Below, piece by piece: positions 1 to 8,300 of a DNA stretch of 64,000 nt. Position numbers and translations under genes: made by a program. How positions within the stretch are numbered: the first letter of the stretch is position 1; every line of letters begins with the position of its first letter. This DNA is from Sphingomonas cannabina (GTDB lineage Bacteria > Pseudomonadota > Alphaproteobacteria > Sphingomonadales > Sphingomonadaceae), in the NCBI RefSeq assembly GCF_021391395.1, contig NZ_CP090059.1:3333001-3397000 (forward strand), written 5' to 3'. The notes below the pieces were generated by a model. The model searched no databases and was not told where the DNA came from. It saw only the letters and a list, made by a program, of their open reading frames with translations.

Positions 1-837
1 CGGCGGCGGTACGCCGAGCGGCGGCAGCAATATCCGGCCCTCGAAATAGGCGAACATCTCGCGCCACAGTGCCTGCACGTCGCCGAATGCCTCGCCCGCC
101 GCGTCGAGGCTCGGTTTGCCGCGGTTCATCAGCTGGAGATACTTGGCGAGCTGCCCCTGCCGCTTCGGCGTGAGCATCAGATAATGGGTGAGCAGCCAGC
201 CGCGTCCATAGACCAGGGGCGACGCCGTCGCGGTGGTGAAGAATTCGCCCAGCGGCATCGAGAGATAGTCGCCCTGGGTGCGAATCAGACCCGCGCGGTA
301 ATTGGCGGGCAGTCCGATGACGATCGACCCGTCGTCGCGGAACTCGACGTTCGCGTTGAACTCGGCAAAGCCTTCCGAGAACCAGACCGGATAGGCGATC
401 GGCTCGCTCGAATACATCATGTGATGGGCGTATTCGTGGAGCAGCGTCACCTGCGAGGTCATGTCCCCCGCCTTGGCATGACGGTCGAAGCCGGGGGCAT
501 AGAGGCTGAAGATCACCGATCCGCCCGCGCGCGGACGGTAGTAGCCGGCAAGCCCGCCGCACTGGCATACGCGCGTGAACAATCCGGCCTTGAGCACGAA
601 GATGCGCACCGGATTGGCATGCGTCGCCGGGTCGTCGGGAAGGCCGTACAGCCGACGCAGCGCCGCATCGTACCGCTCGAGCCGCTCGGCGAACTCGCGC
701 GCGGCCGGTTCGTCGGCGTCGATATCGATCACGAAATGATCGGTGCGCGCCTCATACCATTCCGCATGCGCGGGCGCTGCACATGCCAACGCCCCGGCAG
801 CAAGCGCACCGAACCATGCCCTCACGAGCCCCCTCAT
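1..837 (-). CDS. Secreted metalloprotease-like protein (peptidase MA / DUF1570 type), 3' end cut by window
   Basis: Reading the minus strand from ATG at 837 gives 279 codons with no stop, running off the left edge, so the C-terminus is missing. Residues 1-25 look like a signal peptide (short basic start, Ala/Leu-rich core, AHA-E cleavage region). A zinc-binding HEYAH motif lies at residues 134-138, followed by WFSEGFAEF at about 152-160, whose glutamate can act as third ligand. This is the arrangement of gluzincin-type peptidases of the MA clan. The protein should act in the periplasm or outside the cell; the substrate is unknown. An ATG eight bases further upstream reads into a stop after three codons, which supports the start chosen. 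Its leader holds family A repeat copy 1. Confidence 0.75.
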   Translation of the reverse strand, partial: MRGLVRAWFGALAAGALACAAPAHAEWYEARTDHFVIDIDADEPAAREFAERLERYDAALRRLYGLPDDPATHANPVRIFVLKAGLFTRVCQCGGLAGYYRPRAGGSVIFSLYAPGFDRHAKAGDMTSQVTLLHEYAHHMMYSSEPIAYPVWFSEGFAEFNANVEFRDDGSIVIGLPANYRAGLIRTQGDYLSMPLGEFFTTATASPLVYGRGWLLTHYLMLTPKRQGQLAKYLQLMNRGKPSLDAAGEAFGDVQALWREMFAYFEGRILLPPLGVPPP

Positions 838-917
838 TCCGTCATGTCCCCCCAGGGCGATTCCCTCCCGTCCATCTTAGATCGGGATTTTCCGGAGGAA
901 AGCGAGCGCCGCCTTTG

Positions 918-1044
918 ATCCTCCCCCGCCAGGGGGAGGTGTCAGCCGCAGGCTGACGGAGGGGGAGGTCGGCGACAAACTATCGGCGTGCTTCCGCCCC
1001 CTCCGTCACGCTTCGCGTGCCACCTCCCCCTGGCGGGGGAGGAT
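918..1044. repeat. Palindromic intergenic repeat, family A copy 1
   Basis: About 127 bp with complementary ends (CCTCCCCCGCCAGGGGGAGG near both termini) and two internal small hairpins, GTCAGCCGCAGGCTGAC on the left and a CACGC/GCGTG hairpin on the right. The same design recurs at 8301, 20235 and 40606. It fills the gap between the metalloprotease-like gene and the 3' end of the thioesterase gene. Confidence 0.9.
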
Positions 1045-1066
1045 TCGTTCCAAATGGCGATGAGTC

Positions 1067-1822
1067 CTAGAATACCTCCACCCGCCGCGGCCGACCTGCC
1101 GGGTCGACCGCGACCATGGTGAAGGCGGCCGAGGCGGCGTGCCGACGGTCGCCGGTGAGGAGGTCCTCCGCCCACAGCTCGACACGCGTCCTGAGCGAGC
1201 TGCGCCCCACCGCGTCGACGGTGGCGATCAGCTCGATCATCTCGCCTTCCGCGATCGGCGAGCGGAAGTCGACGCGCTCGGATGCCGCCATCACCATCAC
1301 CGCGCGGGCATGGCGGGTGGCGGCGACGAACGCCGCCTTGCCGAGCATCCTGAGCGCATCGCCCCCGAACAGCGTGCCGTAATGGTTGGTCTGCGGCGGA
1401 AAGACGATGTCGGCCATGCGCAGCCCGTCCGGCTCGGGCGCCGGCTCAGCGAGGGGCGGGAGCGGCGCGCCCTCCCCGTTCATCGCGACCAGCGTGAAGC
1501 GGCCGCGCGTACACAGCCGCCGCTCGCCGGAGAGAAGCGCCTCCGCCACCAGCTCGACCTCGACGTCGAGCGACGACCGGCCGACGCGCACGACGCGGCC
1601 GCTCGCCTCGATCAGTTCGCCCTTGAGCGCCGGGGCGGCGAAATCGATCCGCTCCGATGCGGCGGTGACGAACGGCGCCCGCCCGTGGCGCGAGGCGGCG
1701 AGGAACGCCACCTTGTCCATGTGCGCGAGCGCCACGCCGCCGAACAGCGTGCCGTGATGGTTGGTGTCGCCCGGGAAGATCATGTCGATCAGCCGGACGA
1801 CACCGCCATGCGTGCCGGTCAT
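1067..1822 (-). CDS. Acyl-CoA thioesterase with two hotdog domains
   Basis: 251 residues from ATG at 1822, which overlaps the metE stop as ATGA, so the two genes are probably co-transcribed and translationally coupled. Two tandem hotdog-fold units (about 1-115 and 135-251) each begin with the family signature: PGDTNHHGTLFGG in the first and PPQTNHYGTLFGG in the second. In this family (YciA/BFIT type) the Asn and the following loop shape the thioester-cleaving active site. It probably hydrolyses fatty acyl-CoA in the cytosol. An open frame continues upstream inside metE but is only antisense-free read-through in another phase. Why a thioesterase is coupled to methionine synthase is unclear; it would share metE's vitamin B12 control. 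Confidence 0.85.
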   Translation of the reverse strand: MTGTHGGVVRLIDMIFPGDTNHHGTLFGGVALAHMDKVAFLAASRHGRAPFVTAASERIDFAAPALKGELIEASGRVVRVGRSSLDVEVELVAEALLSGERRLCTRGRFTLVAMNGEGAPLPPLAEPAPEPDGLRMADIVFPPQTNHYGTLFGGDALRMLGKAAFVAATRHARAVMVMAASERVDFRSPIAEGEMIELIATVDAVGRSSLRTRVELWAEDLLTGDRRHAASAAFTMVAVDPAGRPRRVEVF

Positions 1823-4122
1823 GCCGGCTCCAGCGCCTCGACCCGCAGGCGCCGCGCCGCCTCGACCATCGCGGCGATCGCCGGCTTCACCTCGTCCCAC
1901 TTGCGGGTCTTGAGCCCGCAGTCGGGGTTCACCCACAGCTGCTCGGGAGCGAGGTGGAGCTGGGCGAGACGCATCAGCGCGACCATCTCCTCGACGTCGG
2001 GCACGCGGTGCGAGTGGATGTCGTAGACGCCCGGGCCGATCGCGCTCGGGTAGCGATAGTCGGCGAAGCCCTCCAGCAGCTCCATCTGCGAGCGCGCGGT
2101 CTCGATCGAGATCACGTCGGTGTCCATCGCGCCGATCGCGGGCAGGATGTCGTTGAACTCCGAATAGCACATATGGGTGTGGATCTGGGTCGCGTCGCCG
2201 ACGCCCGCGGCGGTGAGGCGGAAGCAGTCCACCGCCCAGTCGAGATAATGCGGCCAGTCGCGGCGCCGCAGCGGCAGGCCCTCGCGCAGCGCCGCCTCGT
2301 CGATCTGGATCGCCTTGGCGCCGGCCGCCTCGAGGTCGAGCACCTCGTCGCGGATCGCCAGCGCGATCTGGCGGCATGACGCCTCGCGCGGCTGGTCGTC
2401 GCGGACGAACGACCAGTTGAGGATGGTGACGGGTCCGGTCAGCATCCCCTTCATCGGCCGGTCGGTGAGGCCCTGGGCATAGCGCCACCACTCGACCGTC
2501 ATCGGCCGCGGCCGCGACACGTCGCCGTAGAGGATCGGCGGCCGCACGCAGCGCGAGCCGTAGCTCTGCACCCAGCCGTTCACCGTGAAGGCGAAGCCGG
2601 CGAGCTGCTCGCCGAAATACTGCACCATGTCGTTGCGCTCGAACTCGCCGTGGACGAGCATGTCGAGGCCGGCCTCCTCCTGCCAGCGCACGGTGCGCGC
2701 GGTCTCCTCGCGCAGGAACTGCTCATAGGCGGCATCGTCCAGCGTGCCGCGATTGCGCTCGGCGCGGGCACGGCGGACCTCGGCGGTCTGCGGGAAGGAG
2801 CCGATGGTGGTGGTCGGGAAGCGTGGCAGCCCGAGCACCGCCGCCTGCGCTGCGATACGCTCGACGTGGCCGGAACGTCGCTCGCGCATGTCGGGCGTGA
2901 CCGCGGCGACGCGCGCCGCCACGGCGGGGTCGTGGATGCGCGGCGAGGTGCGGCGGTTGGCGGCGGCATTGGTGGCGGCCGCCAGCGCACCGGCGACGCT
3001 CGCGCGGCCTTGGTTGAGCGCGGTCTTGAGGATCGCCAGCTCCTCGACCTTCTGCACCGCGAAGGCGAGCCATTGCGCTACCTCCGCATCGATCTTGGTC
3101 TCCAGCGCGAGGTCGACGGGGGTGTGGAGCAGCGAGCACGACGGCGCGAGGATCAGGTCGCGCTCCGCGGCGATCGGCTCCAGCCGGTCGAGCAGCTTGG
3201 CGAGGTCGGCGCGCCAGATGTTGCGGCCGTCGATCACGCCCAGGGACAGCAGCAGCTTCTTCGGTGCCTTGGCGAGCACCGCGTCGAGCTGGTCGGGCGC
3301 GCGGACGAGGTCGACGTGGAGCCCCGAAACCGGCAGGTTGGCGGCAAGCGCGAGATTGTCCTCCAGCCCGCCGAAATAGGTCGCGAGCATGATGTCGACG
3401 CCGACCCGCGCCAGCCGGGCATAGGCGCGGGTGAGCGCGGTGCGCTGGCGCTCGGTGAGGTCGAGGACCAGGCAGGGCTCGTCGATCTGCACCCATTTGG
3501 CGCCCGCGGCGGCGAGCTGCTCCAGCACGGTCACGTAGATGCCGAGCGCCTGGTCGAGGAAGTCGAAGGGATCGACGTCGCGCCCCTTGGCCAGCGTCAG
3601 CCAGGTGACGGGGCCGAGCAGCACCGGCCGCGTCTCGTAGCCGAGCGCCTTCGCTTCGCGATAGTCGTCGACCGGCTTGGTCGAGGCGAGCGCGAGCTGC
3701 TGCCCGGCGGTCAGCTCGGGGACCATGTAATGGTAGTTGGTGTCGAACCACTTGGTCATCTCGAGCGCGGTGCGGCCGGCATGGCCGTGGCCGCAGCCCT
3801 CCCCGTCCCCGGTCGAACCGCGCGCCATAGCGAAATAGGTGGCGAGGTCGACCTGGCCCGGCGCGGCGCCGTAGCGATCGGGGATCGCGCCCAGCATCAC
3901 GCTGGTGTCGAGGACATGGTCGTAGAGCGAGAAATCGTTCGACGGCAGCCAGTCGGCGCCGAGCGCCTTCTGCCGCGCCCAGGCGGCGGCGCGGAGCGCG
4001 GCGGCGGATTCGAGCAGCTCGGTCCCGGACGACTGGCCCGACCAGAATTTCTCCAGCGCGAACTTGAGCTCGCGGCGCGGCCCGATGCGCGGGAAGCCGA
4101 GCGTGGCGACGGTGACGGTCAT
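1819..4122 (-). CDS. metE: Cobalamin-independent methionine synthase
   Basis: 767 residues, close to the 753 of E. coli MetE. It transfers the methyl group of 5-methyltetrahydropteroyl-triglutamate to homocysteine without vitamin B12. The zinc ligands fall at H650, C652 (in IHTHMCYSEF), E674 (ISIETARS) and C735 (NPDCGLKTRKW), each exactly nine positions later than in E. coli (641, 643, 665, 726), so the enzyme looks intact. Both halves of the duplicated barrel are present. The gene is preceded by a cobalamin riboswitch on the same strand and, further upstream, by a perfect 20-bp palindrome, so expression should fall when B12 is available and respond to a second, methionine-cycle signal. The acyl-CoA thioesterase follows with a 4-bp overlap. 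Confidence 0.97.
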   Translation of the reverse strand: MTVTVATLGFPRIGPRRELKFALEKFWSGQSSGTELLESAAALRAAAWARQKALGADWLPSNDFSLYDHVLDTSVMLGAIPDRYGAAPGQVDLATYFAMARGSTGDGEGCGHGHAGRTALEMTKWFDTNYHYMVPELTAGQQLALASTKPVDDYREAKALGYETRPVLLGPVTWLTLAKGRDVDPFDFLDQALGIYVTVLEQLAAAGAKWVQIDEPCLVLDLTERQRTALTRAYARLARVGVDIMLATYFGGLEDNLALAANLPVSGLHVDLVRAPDQLDAVLAKAPKKLLLSLGVIDGRNIWRADLAKLLDRLEPIAAERDLILAPSCSLLHTPVDLALETKIDAEVAQWLAFAVQKVEELAILKTALNQGRASVAGALAAATNAAANRRTSPRIHDPAVAARVAAVTPDMRERRSGHVERIAAQAAVLGLPRFPTTTIGSFPQTAEVRRARAERNRGTLDDAAYEQFLREETARTVRWQEEAGLDMLVHGEFERNDMVQYFGEQLAGFAFTVNGWVQSYGSRCVRPPILYGDVSRPRPMTVEWWRYAQGLTDRPMKGMLTGPVTILNWSFVRDDQPREASCRQIALAIRDEVLDLEAAGAKAIQIDEAALREGLPLRRRDWPHYLDWAVDCFRLTAAGVGDATQIHTHMCYSEFNDILPAIGAMDTDVISIETARSQMELLEGFADYRYPSAIGPGVYDIHSHRVPDVEEMVALMRLAQLHLAPEQLWVNPDCGLKTRKWDEVKPAIAAMVEAARRLRVEALEPA

Positions 4123-4234
4123 TGGTCTTCATACCCCGATGAAGGCGGGGCGACCGGACGGGCACGGGCGCGCGCGGACGAGCCTTCCCGGCCGCGGCAC
4201 GTCAGCGACCGACCCGGACACCCCGCCGGTGGAC

Positions 4235-4440
4235 GTTATCGCGTCGGAGGCAGGTCTCCTGGCTCACGGGTCGTCACGCCGGCCTGGCCTTCCCGGAGCG
4301 CTTGCCGCCCCAGTGACACGTATCGGCCGCCGCTCGCCGCTCACAGTTGCGGGGGCAGCGCCGGAGTTGGGCACGAGGCCCGCACCGGCTTCCCGTCTTA
4401 GCTCCGCCGCAAGGGCGGAGAACCTCGACGGTGGGAATGT
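4235..4440 (-). promoter_or_regulatory. Cobalamin (B12) riboswitch upstream of metE
   Basis: Read on the minus strand, the leader shows the hallmark segments in the right order: TAAGACGGGAAGCCGGTG, then GCTGCCCCCGCAACTGTGA, then the GTCACTGG box, then GGGAAGGC, then the B12 box AGCCAGGAGACCTGCC (about 4245-4262). About 110 bases separate the B12 box from the metE start, enough for an expression platform. This class turns off B12-independent enzymes when adenosylcobalamin is present. Exact ends are approximate. Confidence 0.95.
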
Positions 4441-4469
4441 CGCCGATCGGGAGCACGACGTCAAGTAAG

Positions 4470-4489
4470 ATATAAAGATATCTTTATAT
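4470..4489. promoter_or_regulatory. Perfect 20-bp palindrome, probable repressor operator for metE
   Basis: ATATAAAGATATCTTTATAT is identical to its own reverse complement and stands out as an AT island in GC-rich DNA. It lies just upstream of the riboswitch start, where a metE promoter is expected, and 58 bases before the divergent DUF1993 gene. From memory, ArsR-family regulators of methionine/SAH metabolism in proteobacteria use sites of this type. The identity of the regulator is inference. Confidence 0.7.
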
Positions 4490-4546
4490 TGTTATCTCTT
4501 TTTCCGTCGCTCGACAGTGACGGCGCGGCTACCTAATTGCGCGGGC

Positions 4547-5062
4547 ATGGCGACCGAACTCTACGATCTCACCGTTCCGGCCCTGCTGCGCGGCTTCGCG
4601 GCGATGGCGGCGTTCCTCGACAAGGGCCGGGCCTGGGCCGACGAGCAGGGCATGGCGCATGGCGAGCTGATCGAGGCGCGGCTGTTTCCGGACATGGCGC
4701 CGCTGACCGGCCAGGTGCAGCGCGCGAGCGACACCGCCAAGCTGGCGCTGGTCCGCATCGGCGGCGTCGAGAACGTGCCCATGGCGGACGACGAGACGAG
4801 CTTCGCCGAGCTGCAGGCACGGATCGCGAGGACGGTCGACTTCATCAAGTCGGTGCCGCGTACCGCGATCGACGGCAAGGAAGCCGCCGAGGTGATCCTG
4901 CAGACCCCGCACGGCGGCATGTCCTTCACCGGCCTCAGCTATGTGCAGGGCTTCCTGCTGCCCAATTTCTATTTCCACGTGACCACCGCCTACGCGATCC
5001 TGCGCATGAAGGGCGTGCCGGTGGGGAAGCTCGACTATCTCGGCGCCGCTTCGCCCGCGTAA
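4547..5062 (+). CDS. DUF1993 domain protein
   Basis: 171 residues from ATG 4547 (MATELYDLTV). An in-frame GTG at 4517 would add ten residues, but the family normally starts close to this ATG. The sequence resembles the DUF1993 family of small helical proteins related to the DinB/YfiT fold: an N-terminal helix LLRGFAAMAAFLDKGRAWAD and a late aromatic segment LPNFYFHVTTAYAILRMKGV. The family has no settled function. The gene is divergent from metE and shares the palindrome region. Its 3' end overlaps the convergent MarR-GNAT gene by 28 bp. Confidence 0.8.
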   Translation: MATELYDLTVPALLRGFAAMAAFLDKGRAWADEQGMAHGELIEARLFPDMAPLTGQVQRASDTAKLALVRIGGVENVPMADDETSFAELQARIARTVDFIKSVPRTAIDGKEAAEVILQTPHGGMSFTGLSYVQGFLLPNFYFHVTTAYAILRMKGVPVGKLDYLGAASPA

Positions 5063-5994
5063 CGCATCGCCACATCGCACCGGGCGTAGCGCGCACCGTA
5101 GCGGGCCATGATCCCGGCATCGTGGACGAAGCCGACCTTCTCGTAGAGGTGGATCGCCGCCGCCGATTTGCGGTTGGAGAGCAGGTAGAGCGTCGTCGCG
5201 CCGAGCTCGCGCGCGCGGCGGATCGTGGCGCGGAGCAGGAACTCGCCGGCCTTGCGGCCGCGCGCCGCCTCGCGCACGCCCATCTTGGTCAGCTCGAACA
5301 CGCCGTCGCCGCTCTTCCTGAGCGCGCAGGTGCCGATGATGCCGAGCTCCCGGTCCTCGACGAACAATATGTCGCCGCCCGGGGTGACGATGATCTCCTC
5401 CGGATGCTCGAGCGTCTCGCGGTCAGTGTCCTCGACCTCGTACATCGCCGCGACCCATTCGAGGTTGATGTCGTGGAAGTGGCGCGCGAGCTCGGGCGCC
5501 CAGCCGCGGATCGCCAGGCCCGAGGCCGCGACCGTGCGCCGGTGGAGCGGCGCCGCGGCAAGCGACGCCTCGATCGCATCGAGCTGTTCGAGCAGCGGCC
5601 CGGTTCCGCCCGCGGCCAGCTCGGCGGCCGCCGCCTCGACCCGCGGCCACACCGTCGCCTTCGATCGCGCCATCGCCGCGCGTCCCGCCTCGGTCAGTGC
5701 AACCGCCCGCCGGCGCGCATCGCGTCCGCCGTCGACCGTCTCGACCAGCCCGGTCTCGACCAGCTTCGCCAGGTTGCGCGTGACGCCGGGCTGGCTCACT
5801 CCCATCGCCGCCGCGATCTCCCCGACGGTGATCGGCCCATCTCGCTCGATCGCGGCGAGCAGCGGATATTGCGCCGGCTGGATCGGCAGCCCTTCGGCCT
5901 CGACGATCCGCAGCACGTCCGCCTGCATCCGCTCGCCGAGCCGCTTCAGGCGGCTGCCAAGGAAGAGATAGCCGCCGCTCAATATATCGTTCAT
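5035..5994 (-). CDS. MarR-type regulator fused to a GNAT acetyltransferase
   Basis: 319 residues from ATG 5994, preceded by an AAAGGG ribosome-binding site. Residues 1-150 form a winged-helix MarR domain (ITVGEIAAAMGVSQPGVTRNLAKLVETGLVE is the HTH, given here only as landmarks: VGEIAAAMGVS and PGVTRNLAKL). Residues 165-319 form a GNAT domain with an acetyl-CoA loop of the RKAGEFLL type and the C-terminal YEKVGF strand. Such fusions couple ligand-responsive DNA binding to N-acetylation of a small molecule or protein; the substrate cannot be read from sequence. A 14-bp palindrome 21 bp upstream suggests autoregulation. A longer frame begins upstream at 6096 but has no ribosome-binding site and would bury the operator. 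Confidence 0.87.
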   Translation of the reverse strand: MNDILSGGYLFLGSRLKRLGERMQADVLRIVEAEGLPIQPAQYPLLAAIERDGPITVGEIAAAMGVSQPGVTRNLAKLVETGLVETVDGGRDARRRAVALTEAGRAAMARSKATVWPRVEAAAAELAAGGTGPLLEQLDAIEASLAAAPLHRRTVAASGLAIRGWAPELARHFHDINLEWVAAMYEVEDTDRETLEHPEEIIVTPGGDILFVEDRELGIIGTCALRKSGDGVFELTKMGVREAARGRKAGEFLLRATIRRARELGATTLYLLSNRKSAAAIHLYEKVGFVHDAGIMARYGARYARCDVAMRYAGEAAPR

Positions 5995-6014
5995 CGCATC
6001 GCCCTTTCGATGCG

Positions 6015-6028
6015 AAGTTATATAACTT
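6015..6028. promoter_or_regulatory. 14-bp palindrome, probable MarR operator
   Basis: AAGTTATATAACTT is a perfect palindrome in an AT-rich patch 21 bp before the start codon of the MarR-GNAT gene. Size and place fit autorepression by the gene's own MarR domain. The molybdate operon ends at 6050 on the same strand, so it is not likely to be that operon's promoter. Confidence 0.65.
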
Positions 6029-6049
6029 GTTATGGATCTAGCAAGATCG

Positions 6050-6649
6050 CTATCCGATCTCCACGATCTGTCCGCCGAGCCGCTCGGCCTCGGCATGGTC
6101 GTGCGTCACCAGCAGGATCGGCAGGCGCACCTCGTCGCGCAGCCGCTCGATCACCTGCATCACCTCCTCGCGCCGGGCGCGGTCGAGCGAGGCGAGCGGC
6201 TCGTCGAGCAGCAGGACGGCAGGATCGCGCAGCAGCGCGCGGCCGATCGCGACCCGCTTGGCCTCGCCGCCGGACAAGGTCGCCGGCCAGCGGTCGAGCA
6301 GATGGCCGATGCCGAGGAAGTCGATCTCATCCCCCAGCCGCCGGTCGTGGGGACGGCCGTAGAGGAGATTGTCGCGCACGCGCATATGCGGGAACAGGCG
6401 CGACTCCTGGAAGACATAGCCGACGCGGCGCGCCTCGGCGGGCACGTCGGTCGCGGCATCGAACAGCGTGGCCCCGTCGACCCGCACCCAGCCATCGTCC
6501 GGCCGCACCAGCCCGGCGATCATGTTGAGCACGCTGCTCTTGCCTGCCCCCGACGGGCCGAACAGCACAGTCAGCGCAGCGTCGCTGGCGAAGGACGCGG
6601 CAATTTCGGCGTCGGCGAAGCGCTTTCGGACCGAGACGTCAAAGCGCAT
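6050..6649 (-). CDS. modC: Molybdate ABC importer ATPase, short form
   Basis: 199 residues. Energises molybdate uptake with ModB at the inner membrane. Visible are the Walker A motif GPSGAGKSS (about 31-39), the signature LSGGEAKR, Walker B LLLDEPLASLD and the switch histidine in LLVTHDHAEA. The usual ModC is about 350 residues, with a C-terminal molybdate-binding Mop/TOBE regulatory domain that is absent here; the frame ends cleanly with TAG/TGA-type termination soon after the switch region. The start overlaps modB by 11 bp. Order modA-modB-modC confirms the transporter specificity, although tungstate cannot be excluded. Confidence 0.92.
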   Translation of the reverse strand: MRFDVSVRKRFADAEIAASFASDAALTVLFGPSGAGKSSVLNMIAGLVRPDDGWVRVDGATLFDAATDVPAEARRVGYVFQESRLFPHMRVRDNLLYGRPHDRRLGDEIDFLGIGHLLDRWPATLSGGEAKRVAIGRALLRDPAVLLLDEPLASLDRARREEVMQVIERLRDEVRLPILLVTHDHAEAERLGGQIVEIG

Positions 6650-7316
6650 GGGCGCCCCTCCCCGCGCGGCGCGCCAGCAGCTCCGAGGCGATCAGCGCGA
6701 CCAGCGAGATCGCCACCGACACCGCCGCCAGCCGCCACACCGCCGCGTCCTGCCCCGGCACCTGCAGCGCGGCGTAGATCGCGAGCGGCAGCGTCTCAGT
6801 CTCGCCGGGGACGTTGGAGACGAAGGTGATGGTCGCGCCGAACTCCCCCAGCGCGCGGGCAAAGCCGAGCACGGTGCCGGCGAGCACGCCAGGCACGCTG
6901 AGCGGCAGCGTGACGGTGCGGAACACCCGCCAGCGGCCGGCACCGAGCGTGCGTGCGGCATCCTCCAGCCGGCGGTCGACCGCCTCGATCGACAGCCGGA
7001 TCGCGCGCACCATCAGCGGCAGCGCCATCACCGCCGCCGCGATCGCCGCGCCGGTCCAGCGGAACAGGACGTGCTCGGAGAGAAACCCGAACGGCCCCGC
7101 CGGCGCGAACAGCAGCAGCAGCCACCAGCCGGTCACCACCGGCGGCAGCACCAGCGGCAGGTGGACCAGCGCGTCGAGGAGGATCTTTCCGGGAAAGCGG
7201 GCGCGGGCGAGCAGCCAGGCCAGGCCGAAGGCGATCGGCAGCAGGCCGAGCATCGCGACGACGCCGACCTTGAGCGAGAGGAGGACGATGCCCCATTCCT
7301 GCGCGGAGAGGATCAA
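6639..7316 (-). CDS. modB: Molybdate ABC importer permease
   Basis: 225 residues if translation starts at TTG 7316 (LILSAQEWG), which has a GGGAG-like site upstream. An in-frame ATG at 7361 would add 15 residues, but these are encoded by the family E palindromic repeat (MPDQVRHDGEG), so they are unlikely to be original. The product has about five membrane helices and the inner-membrane permease EAA-like loop EDAARTLGAGRWRVFRTVTL, which docks ModC. Length matches E. coli ModB (229). The start remains the uncertain point. Confidence 0.9.
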   Translation of the reverse strand: MILSAQEWGIVLLSLKVGVVAMLGLLPIAFGLAWLLARARFPGKILLDALVHLPLVLPPVVTGWWLLLLFAPAGPFGFLSEHVLFRWTGAAIAAAVMALPLMVRAIRLSIEAVDRRLEDAARTLGAGRWRVFRTVTLPLSVPGVLAGTVLGFARALGEFGATITFVSNVPGETETLPLAIYAALQVPGQDAAVWRLAAVSVAISLVALIASELLARRAGRGAHAL

Positions 7317-7337
7317 GGTCGCACATCTCCCCTCCCC

Positions 7338-7430
7338 GTCATGCCGGACTTGGTCCGGCATCCACCGTGCCGCACACGCTCACGCTGCGGAGATGCTGCA
7401 CGGTGGACCCCGGACCAAGTCCGGGGTGAC
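7338..7430. repeat. Palindromic repeat, family E copy 1
   Basis: 93 bp, beginning GTCATGCCGGACTTGGTCC and ending CCGGGGTGAC, with inner arms CCACCGTG and CACGGTGG. It lies inside the mod operon between modA and modB. Other copies are at 27950 and 29795. Confidence 0.9.
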
Positions 7431-7456
7431 GATCGCTTGTGGCGACGTACTAAGCC

Positions 7457-8206
7457 TCATCGCACCGAGAACCCGTAACGCGCGAAGATCGCCTTCCCCC
7501 GCGCCGACAGCAGGAACGCCCGGAACGCGCGCGCGTCCGGGCTCCGCGACGACTTGAGCAGCGCCAGCGGATAGCGGATCGGCGGATGGCTGCCGGCCGG
7601 GAACACCGCCACCACTCTCACCGCGCGTGAGGCGGCGGCATCGGTCGCATAGACCACCCCCATCGCCGCGGCACCGCGCTCGACCAGCGCCAGCGCGGCA
7701 CGGACGTTCTCCGCGCGTACCACCCTGCCCTCGACCCCGCGCCAGGCGCCGAGCCGCGTCAACGCCGCCTTGCCGTACCGGCCCGCCGGCACGGCATCGG
7801 GATCGGCCATCGCCAGCCGCCCGCGCCTCAACGCTCCTGCGAGATCGGCGCCCGGCACCAGCCGTACCGCCGTCCGGCTCGATCGCGGCGCCACCAGCAC
7901 CAGCCGATTGCCCAGGACATCCGCCCGGCTCCCCGGCACCAGCAGCCCGCGCTGCTGGAGCGCGTCCATCCATTCCTCGTCGGCGGAGACGAACAGGTCT
8001 GCCGGCGCCCCCGCGATCGCCTGCCGCGCCAGCGCCGAGGACGCCGCAAAGGAGATGGTCGGCCGCGCATGGCCCGATCGCGCCCAGGCATCGGCAGCCG
8101 CGCTCATCGATTCCTGCAGGCTCGCGGCGGCGAGCACGAGCGGCGCGCGCGGCGCCGGCGCGGCGCCGGCCAGCAGCAGCGACAGACATGCAAACACAAG
8201 ACGCAA
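7457..8206 (-). CDS. modA: Periplasmic molybdate-binding protein
   Basis: 249 residues with a signal peptide at 1-20 (MRLVFACLSLLLAGAAPAP). The mature part carries the family landmarks APLVLAAASLQESM near the N-terminus, SFAASSALARQ (the Ser/Ala oxyanion-contact segment), ADLFVSADEEWMD, and the DPDAVPAGRYGKAALTRLG hinge region. It captures molybdate in the periplasm and delivers it to ModBC. First gene of the operon. The 93-bp repeat downstream could weaken read-through to modB, a common way to make binding protein in excess. Confidence 0.95.
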   Translation of the reverse strand: MRLVFACLSLLLAGAAPAPRAPLVLAAASLQESMSAAADAWARSGHARPTISFAASSALARQAIAGAPADLFVSADEEWMDALQQRGLLVPGSRADVLGNRLVLVAPRSSRTAVRLVPGADLAGALRRGRLAMADPDAVPAGRYGKAALTRLGAWRGVEGRVVRAENVRAALALVERGAAAMGVVYATDAAASRAVRVVAVFPAGSHPPIRYPLALLKSSRSPDARAFRAFLLSARGKAIFARYGFSVR

Positions 8207-8300
8207 AGCGCAGGCTCCGGCGGTGACCGGACCTTCCTAACGCTTCCGCCGCCGAGCGCCAGCCGGCGCTGGGATCAATGGGAGGTGCGGACCCGTTTCA

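Noticed and set aside
184..918. Plus-strand frame opposite the metalloprotease-like gene
   Set aside because: The minus strand encodes a signal peptide and an intact HEYAH motif; the plus-strand translation is Arg-rich and has no recognisable domain.
918..1044. Possible CRISPR or transposon end in the G/C-rich repeat
   Set aside because: It is a single symmetric element with no spacers and no adjacent cas or transposase gene.
942..1175. Short frame across family A repeat 1
   Set aside because: Its translation comes from the repeat; similar frames recur in the other repeats (for example 40532-40822, 62333-62554).
1822..2491. N-terminal extension of the thioesterase into metE
   Set aside because: The extension is a shifted frame of metE; the ATGA overlap and a hotdog domain starting at once support ATG 1822.
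2650..4401. Long open frame antisense to metE on the plus strand
   Set aside because: It mirrors the GC-biased codons of metE, has no ribosome-binding site or family resemblance, and runs through the riboswitch. Similar antisense frames over the ABC-F gene (22578-24212), the exporter genes (24286-26757, 28005-30017) and lepA (16279-18006) were rejected for the same reason.
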